Assembly: GCF_001698125.1 (NCBI RefSeq)
Contig: NZ_CP013854.1
Coordinates: forward strand, 6,014,001-6,078,000
Direction of reading: 5' to 3'
DNA: 64,000 bases
DNA from: Pseudonocardia sp. HH130630-07
Lineage (GTDB): Bacteria; Actinomycetota; Actinomycetes; Mycobacteriales; Pseudonocardiaceae
Positions within the stretch are counted from its first letter, which is position 1. Every line of letters starts with the position of its first letter. The position numbers and the translations under genes are program-made. The notes under the pieces are model-generated. The model was not told the origin of the DNA. It worked only from the letters and a program-made list of their open reading frames with translations, and made no database searches. Below are positions 34,783 to 43,905 of this stretch, in pieces.

Positions 34783-36954
34783 ATGAGCAGCCCCGACACC
34801 GGGGTGCACGCGGTCAGTGACGCGGCGGGCCGGGTCCGGTTCGCGGTGCCGGAGCTGCGCGGCCGGGCCGCGCTGGCGGTCGCCGTCGAGGACGCCGTCG
34901 ACCACGTCACCGGCGTCCGCCAGGTGCACGCCTACCCGCGGACCGGCAACGTCGTGGTCTGGTACCGGACCGGCTGCGACCGGACCGAGCTCGTCGAGGC
35001 GATCGGCAAGGGGCTCGGCGCCGACCCGGGCGCGACCGCGGCCCGCACCCCCCGTTCCGCCGACACCCACACCGGGGAACTGACCCGGCTCATCGTCGGC
35101 GGCATCGCACTCGCCGCGCTCGGTGTCCGCCGCTACGGGCTGCGCCGGCCGCCGGTGCTCGGCACGGCCGGCCGTACCGCCGCCACCGGCGTCACGATCT
35201 TCACCGGCTACCCGTTCCTGCGCGGTGCGCTGCGCGCGCTGACCGGCGGCCGCGGTGCGGGCACCGACGCGCTCGTCTCGGCGGCGACGCTCGCCAGCCT
35301 GGTGCTGCGGGAGAACGTCGTCGCGCTGACCGTGCTGTGGCTGCTCAACATCGGCGAGTACCTGCAGGACCTCACGTTGCGCCGGTCCCGGCGGGCGATC
35401 TCGGAGCTGCTCACCGGTGCCACCACCCGCACCTGGACCCGGGTGGTCTCCCCGGACGGCACCGCCACCGAGTTCGAGGTCGACATCGCCGACCTGGCAC
35501 TGGGCGACGAGGTCGTGCTGCACGAGCGGATCGTGCTGCCGGTCGACGGCGAGGTCGTCGAGGGCGACGGTGTCGTCGACCAGGCCGCGATCACCGGCGA
35601 GCAGCTGCCGGTCGCCGTCGGGCCGGGTACCGCCCTGCACGCCGGGTCGGTGCTGCTGCGCGGCCGGCTCGTGGTGCGGGCCACCGCGGTCGGCGCCGAC
35701 ACCGCGATCGGGCGGATCATCGACCGGGTCGAGCAGGCCCAGGACGACCGGGCCCCGATCCAGACGGTCGGCGAGAACTTCTCCCGCCGGTTCGTGCCGG
35801 CGTCGTTCCTGCTGGCCGGGCTCACCCTCGTCGCGACCCGGGACCTGCGCCGGGCGATGACGATGCTGCTCGTCGCCTGCCCGTGCGCGGTCGGGCTCTC
35901 CACCCCGACCGCGATCAGCGCCGCGATCGGCAACGGCGCCCGGCGCGGGATCCTGGTCAAGGGCGGTGCGCACCTGGAGGCCGCCGGCCGGGTCGACGCG
36001 GTCGTGTTCGACAAGACCGGCACCCTCACCCAGGGCCGCCCGGTGGTCACGAACGTCATCTCCTTCCACGACGACTGGACCCCCGAGCAGGTGCTGGCCT
36101 ACTCGGCGTCCTCGGAGATCCACTCCCGGCACCCGCTGGCCCAGGCCGTCATCCGGTCCACCGAGGAGCGCCGGATCGAGATCCCCCCGCACGAGGAGTG
36201 CGAGGTACTGCTCGGACAGGGCATGCGGGTGCAGGCCGACGGGCGGGTGCTGCTCATCGGGTCCCGGGAGCTGCTCCGCGCCCAGGGCGTCGCGGTGAAC
36301 CGGCGGGCCGCCGACTGGGTGCGCCGGTTGCAGCGCGCCAGCGAGACCCCGCTGCTGCTCGCCGTCGACGGTGCCCTGGTCGGCCTGGTCTCACTGCGCG
36401 ACACCGTCCGGCCGGAGGCCCGCGAGGTGCTCGACCGGCTGCGTGCCGACGGCGTCACGCGGATCGTCATGCTCACCGGGGACCACCCGCGCACGGCCGA
36501 GGCCGTCGCCGCGGAGCTGGGCATCGAGGAGTTCCGGGCCGAGGTCATGCCCGAGCAGAAGCAGGACGCGGTCCGTGCCCTGCAGGCCGAGGGCCACACC
36601 GTCGCGATGATCGGGGACGGGACGAACGACGCCCCCGCGCTCGCGCTGGCCGACATCGGCATCGCGATGGGGGTGGCCGGGACCGACGTCGCGGTGGAGA
36701 CCGCCGACGTCGCGCTGGCCGCCGACGACCTGAACGCCCTGCTCGACCTGCGTGACCTGGGCCGCCGGTCGATCACCCTGATCCGGCAGAACTACGGGAT
36801 GTCGATCGCGGTGAACGCCGCGGGCCTGGTCGTGTCCGCCGGTGGTGCGCTGTCCCCGGTGGTCGCGGCGATCCTGCACAACGCGTCGAGCGTCGCCGTC
36901 GTCGCGAACAGCTCCCGGCTGATCCGCTACCGGATCCCCGCCGGGACCCGCTGA
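34783..36954 (+). CDS. Heavy-metal P1B-type ATPase, CtpC-like
   Basis: Metal-exporting P-type ATPase of 723 residues. An N-terminal HMA-like domain lacks CxxC. It has the TGE actuator motif (271-273), the intramembrane metal motif CPC (366-368), Asp410 of DKTGTLT as phosphorylation site, and GDGTNDAP in the hinge. The stretch after CPC (GLSTPTAISAAIGNGARRGI) closely resembles mycobacterial CtpC, an exporter linked to Mn/Zn resistance. A PacL-type partner precedes it. Metal specificity is inferred, not proven. Its 3' end overlaps the convergent membrane-protein gene by 28 bases. Confidence 0.93.
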   Translation: MSSPDTGVHAVSDAAGRVRFAVPELRGRAALAVAVEDAVDHVTGVRQVHAYPRTGNVVVWYRTGCDRTELVEAIGKGLGADPGATAARTPRSADTHTGELTRLIVGGIALAALGVRRYGLRRPPVLGTAGRTAATGVTIFTGYPFLRGALRALTGGRGAGTDALVSAATLASLVLRENVVALTVLWLLNIGEYLQDLTLRRSRRAISELLTGATTRTWTRVVSPDGTATEFEVDIADLALGDEVVLHERIVLPVDGEVVEGDGVVDQAAITGEQLPVAVGPGTALHAGSVLLRGRLVVRATAVGADTAIGRIIDRVEQAQDDRAPIQTVGENFSRRFVPASFLLAGLTLVATRDLRRAMTMLLVACPCAVGLSTPTAISAAIGNGARRGILVKGGAHLEAAGRVDAVVFDKTGTLTQGRPVVTNVISFHDDWTPEQVLAYSASSEIHSRHPLAQAVIRSTEERRIEIPPHEECEVLLGQGMRVQADGRVLLIGSRELLRAQGVAVNRRAADWVRRLQRASETPLLLAVDGALVGLVSLRDTVRPEAREVLDRLRADGVTRIVMLTGDHPRTAEAVAAELGIEEFRAEVMPEQKQDAVRALQAEGHTVAMIGDGTNDAPALALADIGIAMGVAGTDVAVETADVALAADDLNALLDLRDLGRRSITLIRQNYGMSIAVNAAGLVVSAGGALSPVVAAILHNASSVAVVANSSRLIRYRIPAGTR

Positions 36955-37403
36955 GGACCGCGGAAGAACCGCCGCGCCGCCGGGTGGAACAGCAGGACCA
37001 GCGCGGCGAGGACCTCGGCGACGTGCAGCGCACGCAGTGCCGCCGCGAGCAGTTCAGGGCCGGACGCGGCGACGAGGAACTCCGCGGCCGACGCCCCCGC
37101 GAGCAGCGCCCGGAACGGTTCGACGACCAGCGACAGCGTCCCGAACACCCCGAGCACGACGACGACGGTCCAGCGGATCGCGTCCCGGCCGGTGTGCAGC
37201 TGCAGCACCAGCACCGCGAGCACGAGGTAGATCCCGGCCCGCACGGCCAGCTCCGGCCCGGTCGGCGGGACCGGACCGGCGAGGTGGACGAGCGCCTCGG
37301 CGACCCCGGCGAGGATCGCGCCCAGCCACAGCACGACGCTCTGCCGCACCGCGGCGGGCGGGCCGGCCGGATCGACGGGTCGCTCCGCGACGGTGGCGCT
37401 CAT
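36927..37403 (-). CDS. Small integral membrane protein
   Basis: A 158-residue protein with about four hydrophobic segments and short charged loops, starting at ATG (MSATVAERPVD). I do not recognise a family. Convergent with the CtpC-like gene, its last codons overlap that gene's end. Its upstream side abuts an XRE regulator gene transcribed in the same direction. Function unknown. Confidence 0.75.
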   Translation of the reverse strand: MSATVAERPVDPAGPPAAVRQSVVLWLGAILAGVAEALVHLAGPVPPTGPELAVRAGIYLVLAVLVLQLHTGRDAIRWTVVVVLGVFGTLSLVVEPFRALLAGASAAEFLVAASGPELLAAALRALHVAEVLAALVLLFHPAARRFFRGPQRVPAGIR

Positions 37404-37509
37404 GACGGACCTCCTGGACGACGGTCCGTCCAGCCTCGTCGCCCCGGGCGCCGGGCCCCAGACGGCGGGCCCCCGCGAGCGGGGTCGGGACACCCCCACC
37501 CCCGGCGCG

Positions 37510-38754
37510 TCAGACGGGGGCGGTGACCTCGTCCAGTACGCGCCGGAAGTCGGTGGCCCGCGAGTCCACGGGGAACCGGTCCTCCAGGGCCGTGGCCAGC
37601 TCCGTACCGACCATGCGCAGCGACGGCGCGGACCGGCGGGCGCCGTCGAGCGCGTTCGTCCCGTGGACGAGCGCGGCGTCGAGATCGTCGCGGCGGGCCG
37701 CGACGACCGCGAGGGTGATCTCGGCCTCCGCCGCCCGCATCGGGGACGGGGCGCACCCGTCCGGGCCGCTCCGCCGCAGCACCTCCGTGGCCAGCAGCCC
37801 GGCGAGCGCGTCGTCGCCGATCAGCCGGTGGCAGTCCATCGCGTAGAAGTCGTACTTCTGCGGGTCGACGACGAAGTGGTGATCCGGACGATCCGGCGCC
37901 GGGAGCGCGTCGAGCAGGGATCGGCCCTGCTCCAGCGCGGTGTGGACGTTGCGGCGGTCGCCGATCCGGGCCCACGCCTTGGCCTCCTGGGCGTGCAGCT
38001 GGACCGCGACCGAGCGGCCCGGTGCGGCGTCCTGCCCGGCGTGCGCCGCGTCGATGACCTCGCGGTGCCGCCCGCCGGTCAGCGCGAACCAGGCCCTCAT
38101 CTCGTGCGCCCAGCCCGTGACCTGCGGGTTGCCGGCCTCCGTACCGAGTGCCAGCGCGGCGCGCCGGGTGGCCTCCGCCGGCCCGGCCCGGCCCGCGTCG
38201 TACTCCAGGCAACCGGCGAGCAGGGTGAGCTGCCCGGCCGCGTCGAGCAGGTCACGGTGCTCGGCGAACGTGGTCCGCCGCTCCAGCAGGCCGGCCACCC
38301 GCGACAGCCACCGGCGGGTCTCCGACAGCAGGTCGAGCGGGTCCCGGCGGGCGTAGCCGCAGCAGAACTGCTCGACGGTGAACGCCAGCGCGTCCAGGGT
38401 GGCGGTGTCGAGTGCGGACCGCCGTAGCCGCTCGACGAGTTCGTCGGTCCCCATACCGCTGCGGGCGAGCAGGAGATCCTCGGTGTTCCGCTCCGGCGGC
38501 CGCGGGCGTTCCTCGGGGAACAACGACTCGACGACGGTGCCGAGCGCCGCGGCGATCAACGGGCGGTAGAACTCGTCCGGGCGGTTGCGGCCGCGCTCCC
38601 ACCGCTTCCACTGATCGGTCAGGCCGTCCGGCAGCGGGGAGCCGGCGTGCGTCCGCAGCGCCCGGACGGCGTCGCCCTGCGACCAGCCCCTGGCGTCCCG
38701 TGCGCGGCGCAGGCGGGACGCCCACTCCGGACGTTCACGCTGATCGTCGGGCAC
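37510..38754 (-). CDS. XRE-type regulator with TPR-like C-terminal domain
   Basis: A 414-residue protein. The N-terminal HTH (LRRARDARGWSQGDAVRALR...LTDQWKRWERGRNRP) is of the actinobacterial XRE type with a long linker. The rest is Ala/Leu/Arg-rich helical hairpins in TPR-like spacing (for example YDAGRAGPAEATRRAALALG). Proteins with this layout are common as regulators of unknown signal in Streptomyces and relatives. Translation starts at GTG. No obvious target is seen beyond its neighbours. Confidence 0.85.
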   Translation of the reverse strand: MPDDQRERPEWASRLRRARDARGWSQGDAVRALRTHAGSPLPDGLTDQWKRWERGRNRPDEFYRPLIAAALGTVVESLFPEERPRPPERNTEDLLLARSGMGTDELVERLRRSALDTATLDALAFTVEQFCCGYARRDPLDLLSETRRWLSRVAGLLERRTTFAEHRDLLDAAGQLTLLAGCLEYDAGRAGPAEATRRAALALGTEAGNPQVTGWAHEMRAWFALTGGRHREVIDAAHAGQDAAPGRSVAVQLHAQEAKAWARIGDRRNVHTALEQGRSLLDALPAPDRPDHHFVVDPQKYDFYAMDCHRLIGDDALAGLLATEVLRRSGPDGCAPSPMRAAEAEITLAVVAARRDDLDAALVHGTNALDGARRSAPSLRMVGTELATALEDRFPVDSRATDFRRVLDEVTAPV

Positions 38755-38902
38755 GCGCCGACGCTACCGCGCGCGGGGCGTCCGCCGGAGCCGATCGCTG
38801 CCGCTGCGGTGGGGGCACCGCTGCCCCGCGCCGTCTGCCCCCGGTTGTCCACAGCGCGACCGGTGACCCCACGCTGCCCCCTGCCCGCCGGAGCGCCGGT
38901 CC

Positions 38903-39637
38903 GTGACGGTCTTCCGCATGCCCGTCGCACCGCTCTGCCGACACTGCCGCCGCCCGATCTACCTGCTTCCCCGGGAGGAGCGGCAGGACGGCCGGGTGTG
39001 GGCACACCACGGAGACGGACTGATCTCCTGTGGCCGAGGCACACCGCCGTACGCCCAGCCCGGTCCGCCGCGGCTCCTCCCCCGGGCCGCGCGGCAGGTG
39101 ACCCCCGCGTTCCGAGGGCGTCCGCGCCGAGATGCACGCGAGCGGGCCCGGCGGCGCGCTCGACCCCCACGAGCTGCATCCCGGCGCAGCGGCCCGGGGG
39201 CGGCTCACGGCCCGCTCGCGCCGCCTCGGGCCAGGGCGCGTGGGCCCGGGGGTCAGGCCCCCCGCACCATGCGCACGAACAGGTCGTGCACCCGGCGGTC
39301 GCCGGTCAGCTCCGGGTGGAACGACGTCGCCAGCACCGGGCCCTGCCGGACCGCGACCGGGCGCCCGGCCGCGTCCCCCGCGCCGTTCACGTCCGGAACG
39401 GTGGCGAGCACCTCGACCGCGCCGCCGGTCTTCTCCACCCAGGGCGCGCGGATGAACACCGCATGCACCGGGTCGCCGGTCAGGCCGTCGAACTCCAGGT
39501 CGGTCTCGAACGAGTCGACCTGCCTGCCGAAGGCGTTCCGCCGGACGACGACGTCGAGCCCGCCGAGCTGGTGCTGGTCCGGGCGGCCGTCGAGGATCTC
39601 GTCGGCCAGCAGGATCATCCCGGCGCACGAGCCGTAG
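38903..39637 (+). CDS. Possible small zinc-knuckle protein (boundaries uncertain)
   Basis: The first ~50 codons read like a known type of small actinobacterial protein: CRHCRRPI, a W..H region, a Cys after LIS and a PPYAQP turn. The frame then becomes Arg/Pro-rich and continues across the pdxT region on the opposite strand. That makes the second half unlikely to be coding. The real gene probably ends earlier, perhaps through a frame error; a stop in another frame lies near 39099. Apart from this, the 498-base gap 38755-39252 shows nothing recognisable. Treat as tentative. Confidence 0.3.
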   Translation: MTVFRMPVAPLCRHCRRPIYLLPREERQDGRVWAHHGDGLISCGRGTPPYAQPGPPRLLPRAARQVTPAFRGRPRRDARERARRRARPPRAASRRSGPGAAHGPLAPPRARARGPGGQAPRTMRTNRSCTRRSPVSSGWNDVASTGPCRTATGRPAASPAPFTSGTVASTSTAPPVFSTQGARMNTACTGSPVRPSNSRSVSNESTCLPKAFRRTTTSSPPSWCWSGRPSRISSASRIIPAHEP

Positions 39638-39867
39638 GCCGGGAGCCCGGCGCGGAGCCGCTCGCGCAGCGGGTCGAGCAGCTCGAAGGTGTCGAGCAGC
39701 TTGGACATGGTCGTGGACTCGCCACCGGGCAGCACGATGCCGTCGACGGCGGCGAGCTCGGACTGCCGGCGCACCGGCACCGCGGTCGCTCCGGCAGCGG
39801 TCAGGGCTGCGACGTGCTCGCGGACGTTGCCCTGCAGGGCGAGCACGCCGACGGTCGGGGAGGACAC
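39253..39867 (-). CDS. pdxT: Pyridoxal 5'-phosphate synthase glutaminase subunit PdxT
   Basis: Class I glutamine amidotransferase that feeds ammonia to PdxS for PLP synthesis (204 residues). The oxyanion PGGEST is at 48-52, the nucleophile Cys81 is in GSCAGMILLA, and the His-Pro-Glu catalytic pair is in SFHPELTGD near the C-terminus. Its partner gene pdxS lies about 13 kb away on the same strand, with accessory genes between. In many actinobacteria the two are close neighbours. Confidence 0.96.
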   Translation of the reverse strand: MSSPTVGVLALQGNVREHVAALTAAGATAVPVRRQSELAAVDGIVLPGGESTTMSKLLDTFELLDPLRERLRAGLPAYGSCAGMILLADEILDGRPDQHQLGGLDVVVRRNAFGRQVDSFETDLEFDGLTGDPVHAVFIRAPWVEKTGGAVEVLATVPDVNGAGDAAGRPVAVRQGPVLATSFHPELTGDRRVHDLFVRMVRGA

Positions 39868-39913
39868 GACGCCAGGGTAACCACGGCCCGGCGGCCCCGG
39901 CCCGCCGACGAGG

Positions 39914-41419
39914 TCAACGCCACGGCCCCGCGACGACGTTGCGCGGGTCCCGTTTGACCCGGTACCCGCCGTCGACGACGGGCAACGGGTCCTCGGCCCG
40001 CATCTGCCACACCGCGAGCAGCCGCAGCAGCTCCTCGCGCGGACCGGCCGCGTCCGGGTCCGCCCACCGGTCCACCAGTTCCAGGGGATCGCCGGGCAGG
40101 TGGCACAACCGGAACTCCCCGGTCACGTCGGCCTGCAGCGACCAGTCGCCGCTGCGTACCCGGCGCCGCCGGCCGCTCTGGGTGACGGCGTTGAGCTCGT
40201 CCCACCGGGGCGCGGCGCCCGGCTCGTCGTAGATCAGACCGGGATGGTCGGTGCCGACGTCGTCCGGGCCGTAGGGCAGCCCGCCCATCCCCTGCTCGGT
40301 GTAGGCCGAGGCGAACTCGGCGACCGGGTACGGCTCGCCGGCCAGCATCGGCCGGAGGCTGCGGCCCTGCGTCCCCGGCGGCAGGTCCCGCCCCATGACC
40401 TCGCAGAACGTCGGCATGAGGTCGGCCAGCGAGACGTGGTCGCGGCGCGACCCGGTGCCGGGTGCGACCCCGTCGCCGTGTACGACCAGCGGGACGCGGG
40501 CCAGCACGTCCGGGATCTCGGCACCCTTGCGGACCAGGCCGTAGTCCCCGGCGAAGTCCCCGTGGTCGGAGGTGAGGACGACCAGCCGCTCGTGCCGGGT
40601 GTGCCGGGCGGCGAGGCCGTCGTGCAGGCGTCGCACCTCGTCGTCGATCAGCCGGAGCATCCCGGCGTAGTGCGACCGGGACGGGGCGATCGCCGCCTCG
40701 TAGTCGCCGACCGACCGCTCCCCGATCTCGCGCAGGTAGCGCCAGGCGAACGGCTTGTCCGCCAGCACCTCGGCCCCGGCGGTCACCGGTGGGAGGTCCC
40801 CCGGCGGGAACATCGAGGCGTACGGCTCGGGCACCTGGTACGGGTTGTGCGGCTCGGGGAAGGAGACGACCAGCAGCATCGGCCGGTCGTCGGCGACGGT
40901 CGTGGCCCACTGCAGCGCGTCGTCGACGATGCGGTGCGGCAGCTGCACCCGTACCGGGAACGGGGTGGAGCCGTCCGGGGTGCGGTGGCGCAGGCCGGCG
41001 AGCCAGGCGTCGAACTCGCGCTCCGCCGGGCCGGGCTCGCCGGTCGCCTGGCCGTCGTGGGTGTACTCGGCCCAGTGGTCGGTGTCGGCCGGGCCGAGCC
41101 AGGTGTGGTTCTTCCCGACCATCGCGGTCGTGTAGCCCGCGGCCCTGGCCTCGCCGAACAGGTCGGCACCGGTCACCGCGTGCTCCCGGGCCGCGTTCTG
41201 GGTGACCCGGTGCGCGGTCGGGTAGCGGCCGGTCCACAGGCTGGTGCGGGCCGGGGAGCACAGCGGCGAGGTCGTGTACGCCCGGTCGAACCAGGTGCCC
41301 TCGCGGGCCAGCTCGTCGGCGAACGGCGTCGTGTCGAGCGGGTGTCCCTCGCGCGCGCTGTGGTCGGCCCGCTGCTGGTCGGTGAGGACGACGACGATGT
41401 CGGGACGGGTGTCGGGCAC
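39914..41419 (-). CDS. Type I sulfatase
   Basis: Formylglycine-dependent sulfatase of 501 residues. The sulfatase signature CSPARTSLWTGRYP has Cys54 for conversion to formylglycine, plus the N-terminal metal residues in VLTDQQRADH and the later TSDHGDFAGDYGL. No signal peptide is evident, so it looks cytoplasmic. The GTG start follows AGGAG at nine bases; the upstream frame overlaps the transporter gene. It sits 34 bases behind an MFS transporter in the same direction, suggesting uptake and desulfation of a sulfated substrate (inference). No formylglycine-generating enzyme is visible in the window. Confidence 0.93.
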   Translation of the reverse strand: MPDTRPDIVVVLTDQQRADHSAREGHPLDTTPFADELAREGTWFDRAYTTSPLCSPARTSLWTGRYPTAHRVTQNAAREHAVTGADLFGEARAAGYTTAMVGKNHTWLGPADTDHWAEYTHDGQATGEPGPAEREFDAWLAGLRHRTPDGSTPFPVRVQLPHRIVDDALQWATTVADDRPMLLVVSFPEPHNPYQVPEPYASMFPPGDLPPVTAGAEVLADKPFAWRYLREIGERSVGDYEAAIAPSRSHYAGMLRLIDDEVRRLHDGLAARHTRHERLVVLTSDHGDFAGDYGLVRKGAEIPDVLARVPLVVHGDGVAPGTGSRRDHVSLADLMPTFCEVMGRDLPPGTQGRSLRPMLAGEPYPVAEFASAYTEQGMGGLPYGPDDVGTDHPGLIYDEPGAAPRWDELNAVTQSGRRRRVRSGDWSLQADVTGEFRLCHLPGDPLELVDRWADPDAAGPREELLRLLAVWQMRAEDPLPVVDGGYRVKRDPRNVVAGPWR

Positions 41420-41453
41420 CGTGCGGGCTCCTGTCGGGGGTCGGAGGTCGGTC

Positions 41454-42758
41454 TCAGTGGACGGCGGTCGCCGTGGCCGCAGCCGGCGAGGTGGTCCGCA
41501 TCGCCGCACCGCAGGCCGCGCTGAGCAGCACCACCCCGACGATCCCGGTCGCCAGCCACCACGGCGAGCCGCCGGACGCCACGAGGATCGCGAACGCGAC
41601 CGGCGGGGTGAGGCCACCGAAGATCGCGCTGACCTGGTAGACGAACGACAGCGCGGTGTAGCGGACCTCGGTCGGGAACACGTCGGCGAGGAAGACGCTC
41701 TGCACCGCGAACTGCGAGCAGTTGCAGAGCCGGAAGATCGAGATGCCGAGCACCATCAGCGGCAACGACGCCGTCGAGAGCAGCCCGAACATCGGGAACG
41801 TGGCCAGCGCCATCGACAGCACCCCGACGACGAAGGTCCGCTGCGCGCCGAAGCGGTCGCCGAGGGACCCGAGGTAGAGCATCACCGGCACGGCCAGGAT
41901 GCTCGGGATGACGGTGCCGATCAGACCGATGCTGTCGCTCTGCCCCAGGTAGGTCACGATGTAGGTGGTCAGGACGGGCCCGGCGATGTTGCCGGTCACG
42001 GCGTCCGCCGAACGCGCGCCCAGGCCCAGCAGCAGCGGCCGCCAGTGGTCGCGGAGCACGGTCACCAGCGGCGCCCTCTGCACGCCGCCCTGCTTCGCGA
42101 GCGCGGTGAAGTCGTCGCTCTCGGTCAGCCGGCGCCGGGCCCACAGCGCGTAGACCAGCAGGATCCCGCTGAACAGGAACGGCAGCCGCCACACCCAGTC
42201 CCGGAACTGTTCGGGGGTGGACAGCGTGGTGCACAGCAGCACGAGCAGGGTCCCGAGGATCCCGCCGACCGGGTTGCCGATCTGCGGGATCGACCCGAAG
42301 AACCCGCGCCGGTCCCCCGGCACCGACTCGGTGGTGGCGAGCGCGGCGCCCGCGTACTCGCCGCCCAGCCCGATGCCCTGCAGGATCCGCATGACCAGCA
42401 GCAGCACCGGTGCGGCCGCGCCGATCGTCGCGTACCCGGGCAGCAGACCGATCGCGAACGTCGGGATGCCCATCAGCAGCATCGTGAGGACGAGCAGCTT
42501 CTTGCGCCCGACCCGGTCGCCGAAGTGCCCGAAGACCAGGCCGCCGATCGGGCGGGTCAGGAAGCCGACGGCGACGGTGGTCAGCGCCAGCAGCGAGCCG
42601 ATCGCGATGCTCTCGGTCGGGAAGAAGACCTCGTCGAACACCAGCGCGGCGGTGACGCCGTAGAGCCCGAAGTCGAACCATTCGAAGGTCGAGCCGAGGA
42701 AGCTCGCCAGCACCGTGCGCCGGGCCGGCGCCTCCAGCCGGGTCCGTGACCGTGTCAT
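41454..42758 (-). CDS. MFS transporter of the metabolite:H+ symporter family
   Basis: A 434-residue protein with twelve hydrophobic segments. Signature motif A is GHFGDRVGRKK after the second helix, and GSTFEWFDFGLYG near the start is typical of the ShiA/ProP-like metabolite:proton symporters. It is followed closely by a sulfatase gene, so the pair may take up and process a sulfated organic compound. A CGGTTAC/GTAACCG palindrome lies 30 bases upstream, just after two LacI genes, and is a likely control site. Confidence 0.93.
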   Translation of the reverse strand: MTRSRTRLEAPARRTVLASFLGSTFEWFDFGLYGVTAALVFDEVFFPTESIAIGSLLALTTVAVGFLTRPIGGLVFGHFGDRVGRKKLLVLTMLLMGIPTFAIGLLPGYATIGAAAPVLLLVMRILQGIGLGGEYAGAALATTESVPGDRRGFFGSIPQIGNPVGGILGTLLVLLCTTLSTPEQFRDWVWRLPFLFSGILLVYALWARRRLTESDDFTALAKQGGVQRAPLVTVLRDHWRPLLLGLGARSADAVTGNIAGPVLTTYIVTYLGQSDSIGLIGTVIPSILAVPVMLYLGSLGDRFGAQRTFVVGVLSMALATFPMFGLLSTASLPLMVLGISIFRLCNCSQFAVQSVFLADVFPTEVRYTALSFVYQVSAIFGGLTPPVAFAILVASGGSPWWLATGIVGVVLLSAACGAAMRTTSPAAATATAVH

Positions 42759-42788
42759 GTCCGCTCCGTCCGCGCTGCGCCGCTGCAG

Positions 42789-42803
42789 CGGTTACCGTAA
42801 CCG
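42789..42803. promoter_or_regulatory. LacI-type operator upstream of the MFS/sulfatase genes
   Basis: A perfect 15-base palindrome, CGGTTAC-C-GTAACCG, with odd symmetry. It lies 30 bases before the transporter start, in the 102-base gap behind a LacI-family gene. The size and place fit a LacI-type operator; which of the two adjacent repressors binds it is not known. Confidence 0.6.
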
Positions 42804-42860
42804 TTGAAACGTGACGCTACGCAACGGTCCGCGGAGCCGTCAATGCCTCCCGAGCGCCGG

Positions 42861-43901
42861 TCACGCCCCCGTCGACTCGCGATGGACCACGGTGTACCCG
42901 GTCCGCTCGGTCCGCCACGGGCCGGCGTACCCGCCGATCCGCCCGGCGAGCAGCGCGAGGGCGCGGCCGGCCATCGCGGACACGTCCGGCTCGACGGTGG
43001 TGATGCTCGGCGTGGCGTACCCGGCGAGCGAGCCGGTCCCGAACGCCACGACCCGCACCGCGTCCGGCACCGCCGTACCGGCCGTCCGCAGCGCGTGCAG
43101 CGCACCGTGGGCGAGGGGTTCCTCGAGTGCGAGCAGGCCGTCGAACCGGACCCCGGCGGCGAGCAGCGCGGCGACGGCGGCCCGGCCGTCGCCGGCCTGC
43201 CGGGCACCGTCGCCCACGACCAGCTCGGGCACGACGGGCAGTCCGCCGGACACCAGCGCACGGCGGTACCCGCGGCTGCGCAGGCCCGCCGCACCGGCGT
43301 CGGTGCCCGCACCCCGCGCGCCCGCGCTCTCCCCCGACGATCCGCCCAGCAGCACGATCCGGGTGCAGCCGCGGTCGAGCAGCGCCCGGGTCGCGGTCTC
43401 CCCGGCCTGTTCGTCGGCCGAGTGGATCCGGTCGAACGGACCGTCGACGCGCCGCGGGCCCATCGCCACGGCCGGGGTCACGGGCACCGTCGCGGCCAGC
43501 TCGCGGCCGGTCACCGCGTGCGGGACCAGCAGCACGCCGTCGGCGATCCGGGTGTCCCCGTCCACGGCCGCGCGTTCCCGGACCGGGTCCCCGTCCGTCG
43601 GCTCCAGGACGACGCTCAGGCCCATCCCCCGGGCGGCGTCGAACACCGCCGCGGCCAGCGGCGCGCAGTAGCCGTAGCCGAGCCGGGGCAGCGCCAGGCA
43701 GATCATGCCGGTCCGGGCCGCGTTGAGCCCGCGGGCGACCGGGTCCGGCCGGTACCCCAGCTCGGCCGCGGCGGCCAGCACCCGCTCGCGGGTCCGGTCG
43801 CGCACCTGGCCGGTGCCGTTGAGCGCCTCGGACACCGTCTTCACCGAGACGCCGACGGCCGCCGCCACGTCCCGCATCCGGATCCGGCCGGGCCCGGCCA
43901 C
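42861..43901 (-). CDS. LacI-family transcriptional regulator (first of tandem pair)
   Basis: A 346-residue repressor. The N-terminal HTH (MRDVAAAVGVSVKTVSEALNG) and hinge AAAELGYRPDPVARGL are typical, followed by the periplasmic-binding-protein-like sugar-sensing domain. The GTG start lies four bases after the stop of a second LacI gene, so they are cotranscribed. It directly precedes the operator and the MFS/sulfatase genes and is their most likely regulator. Confidence 0.93.
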   Translation of the reverse strand: MAGPGRIRMRDVAAAVGVSVKTVSEALNGTGQVRDRTRERVLAAAAELGYRPDPVARGLNAARTGMICLALPRLGYGYCAPLAAAVFDAARGMGLSVVLEPTDGDPVRERAAVDGDTRIADGVLLVPHAVTGRELAATVPVTPAVAMGPRRVDGPFDRIHSADEQAGETATRALLDRGCTRIVLLGGSSGESAGARGAGTDAGAAGLRSRGYRRALVSGGLPVVPELVVGDGARQAGDGRAAVAALLAAGVRFDGLLALEEPLAHGALHALRTAGTAVPDAVRVVAFGTGSLAGYATPSITTVEPDVSAMAGRALALLAGRIGGYAGPWRTERTGYTVVHRESTGA

Positions 43902-43905
43902 CGGC

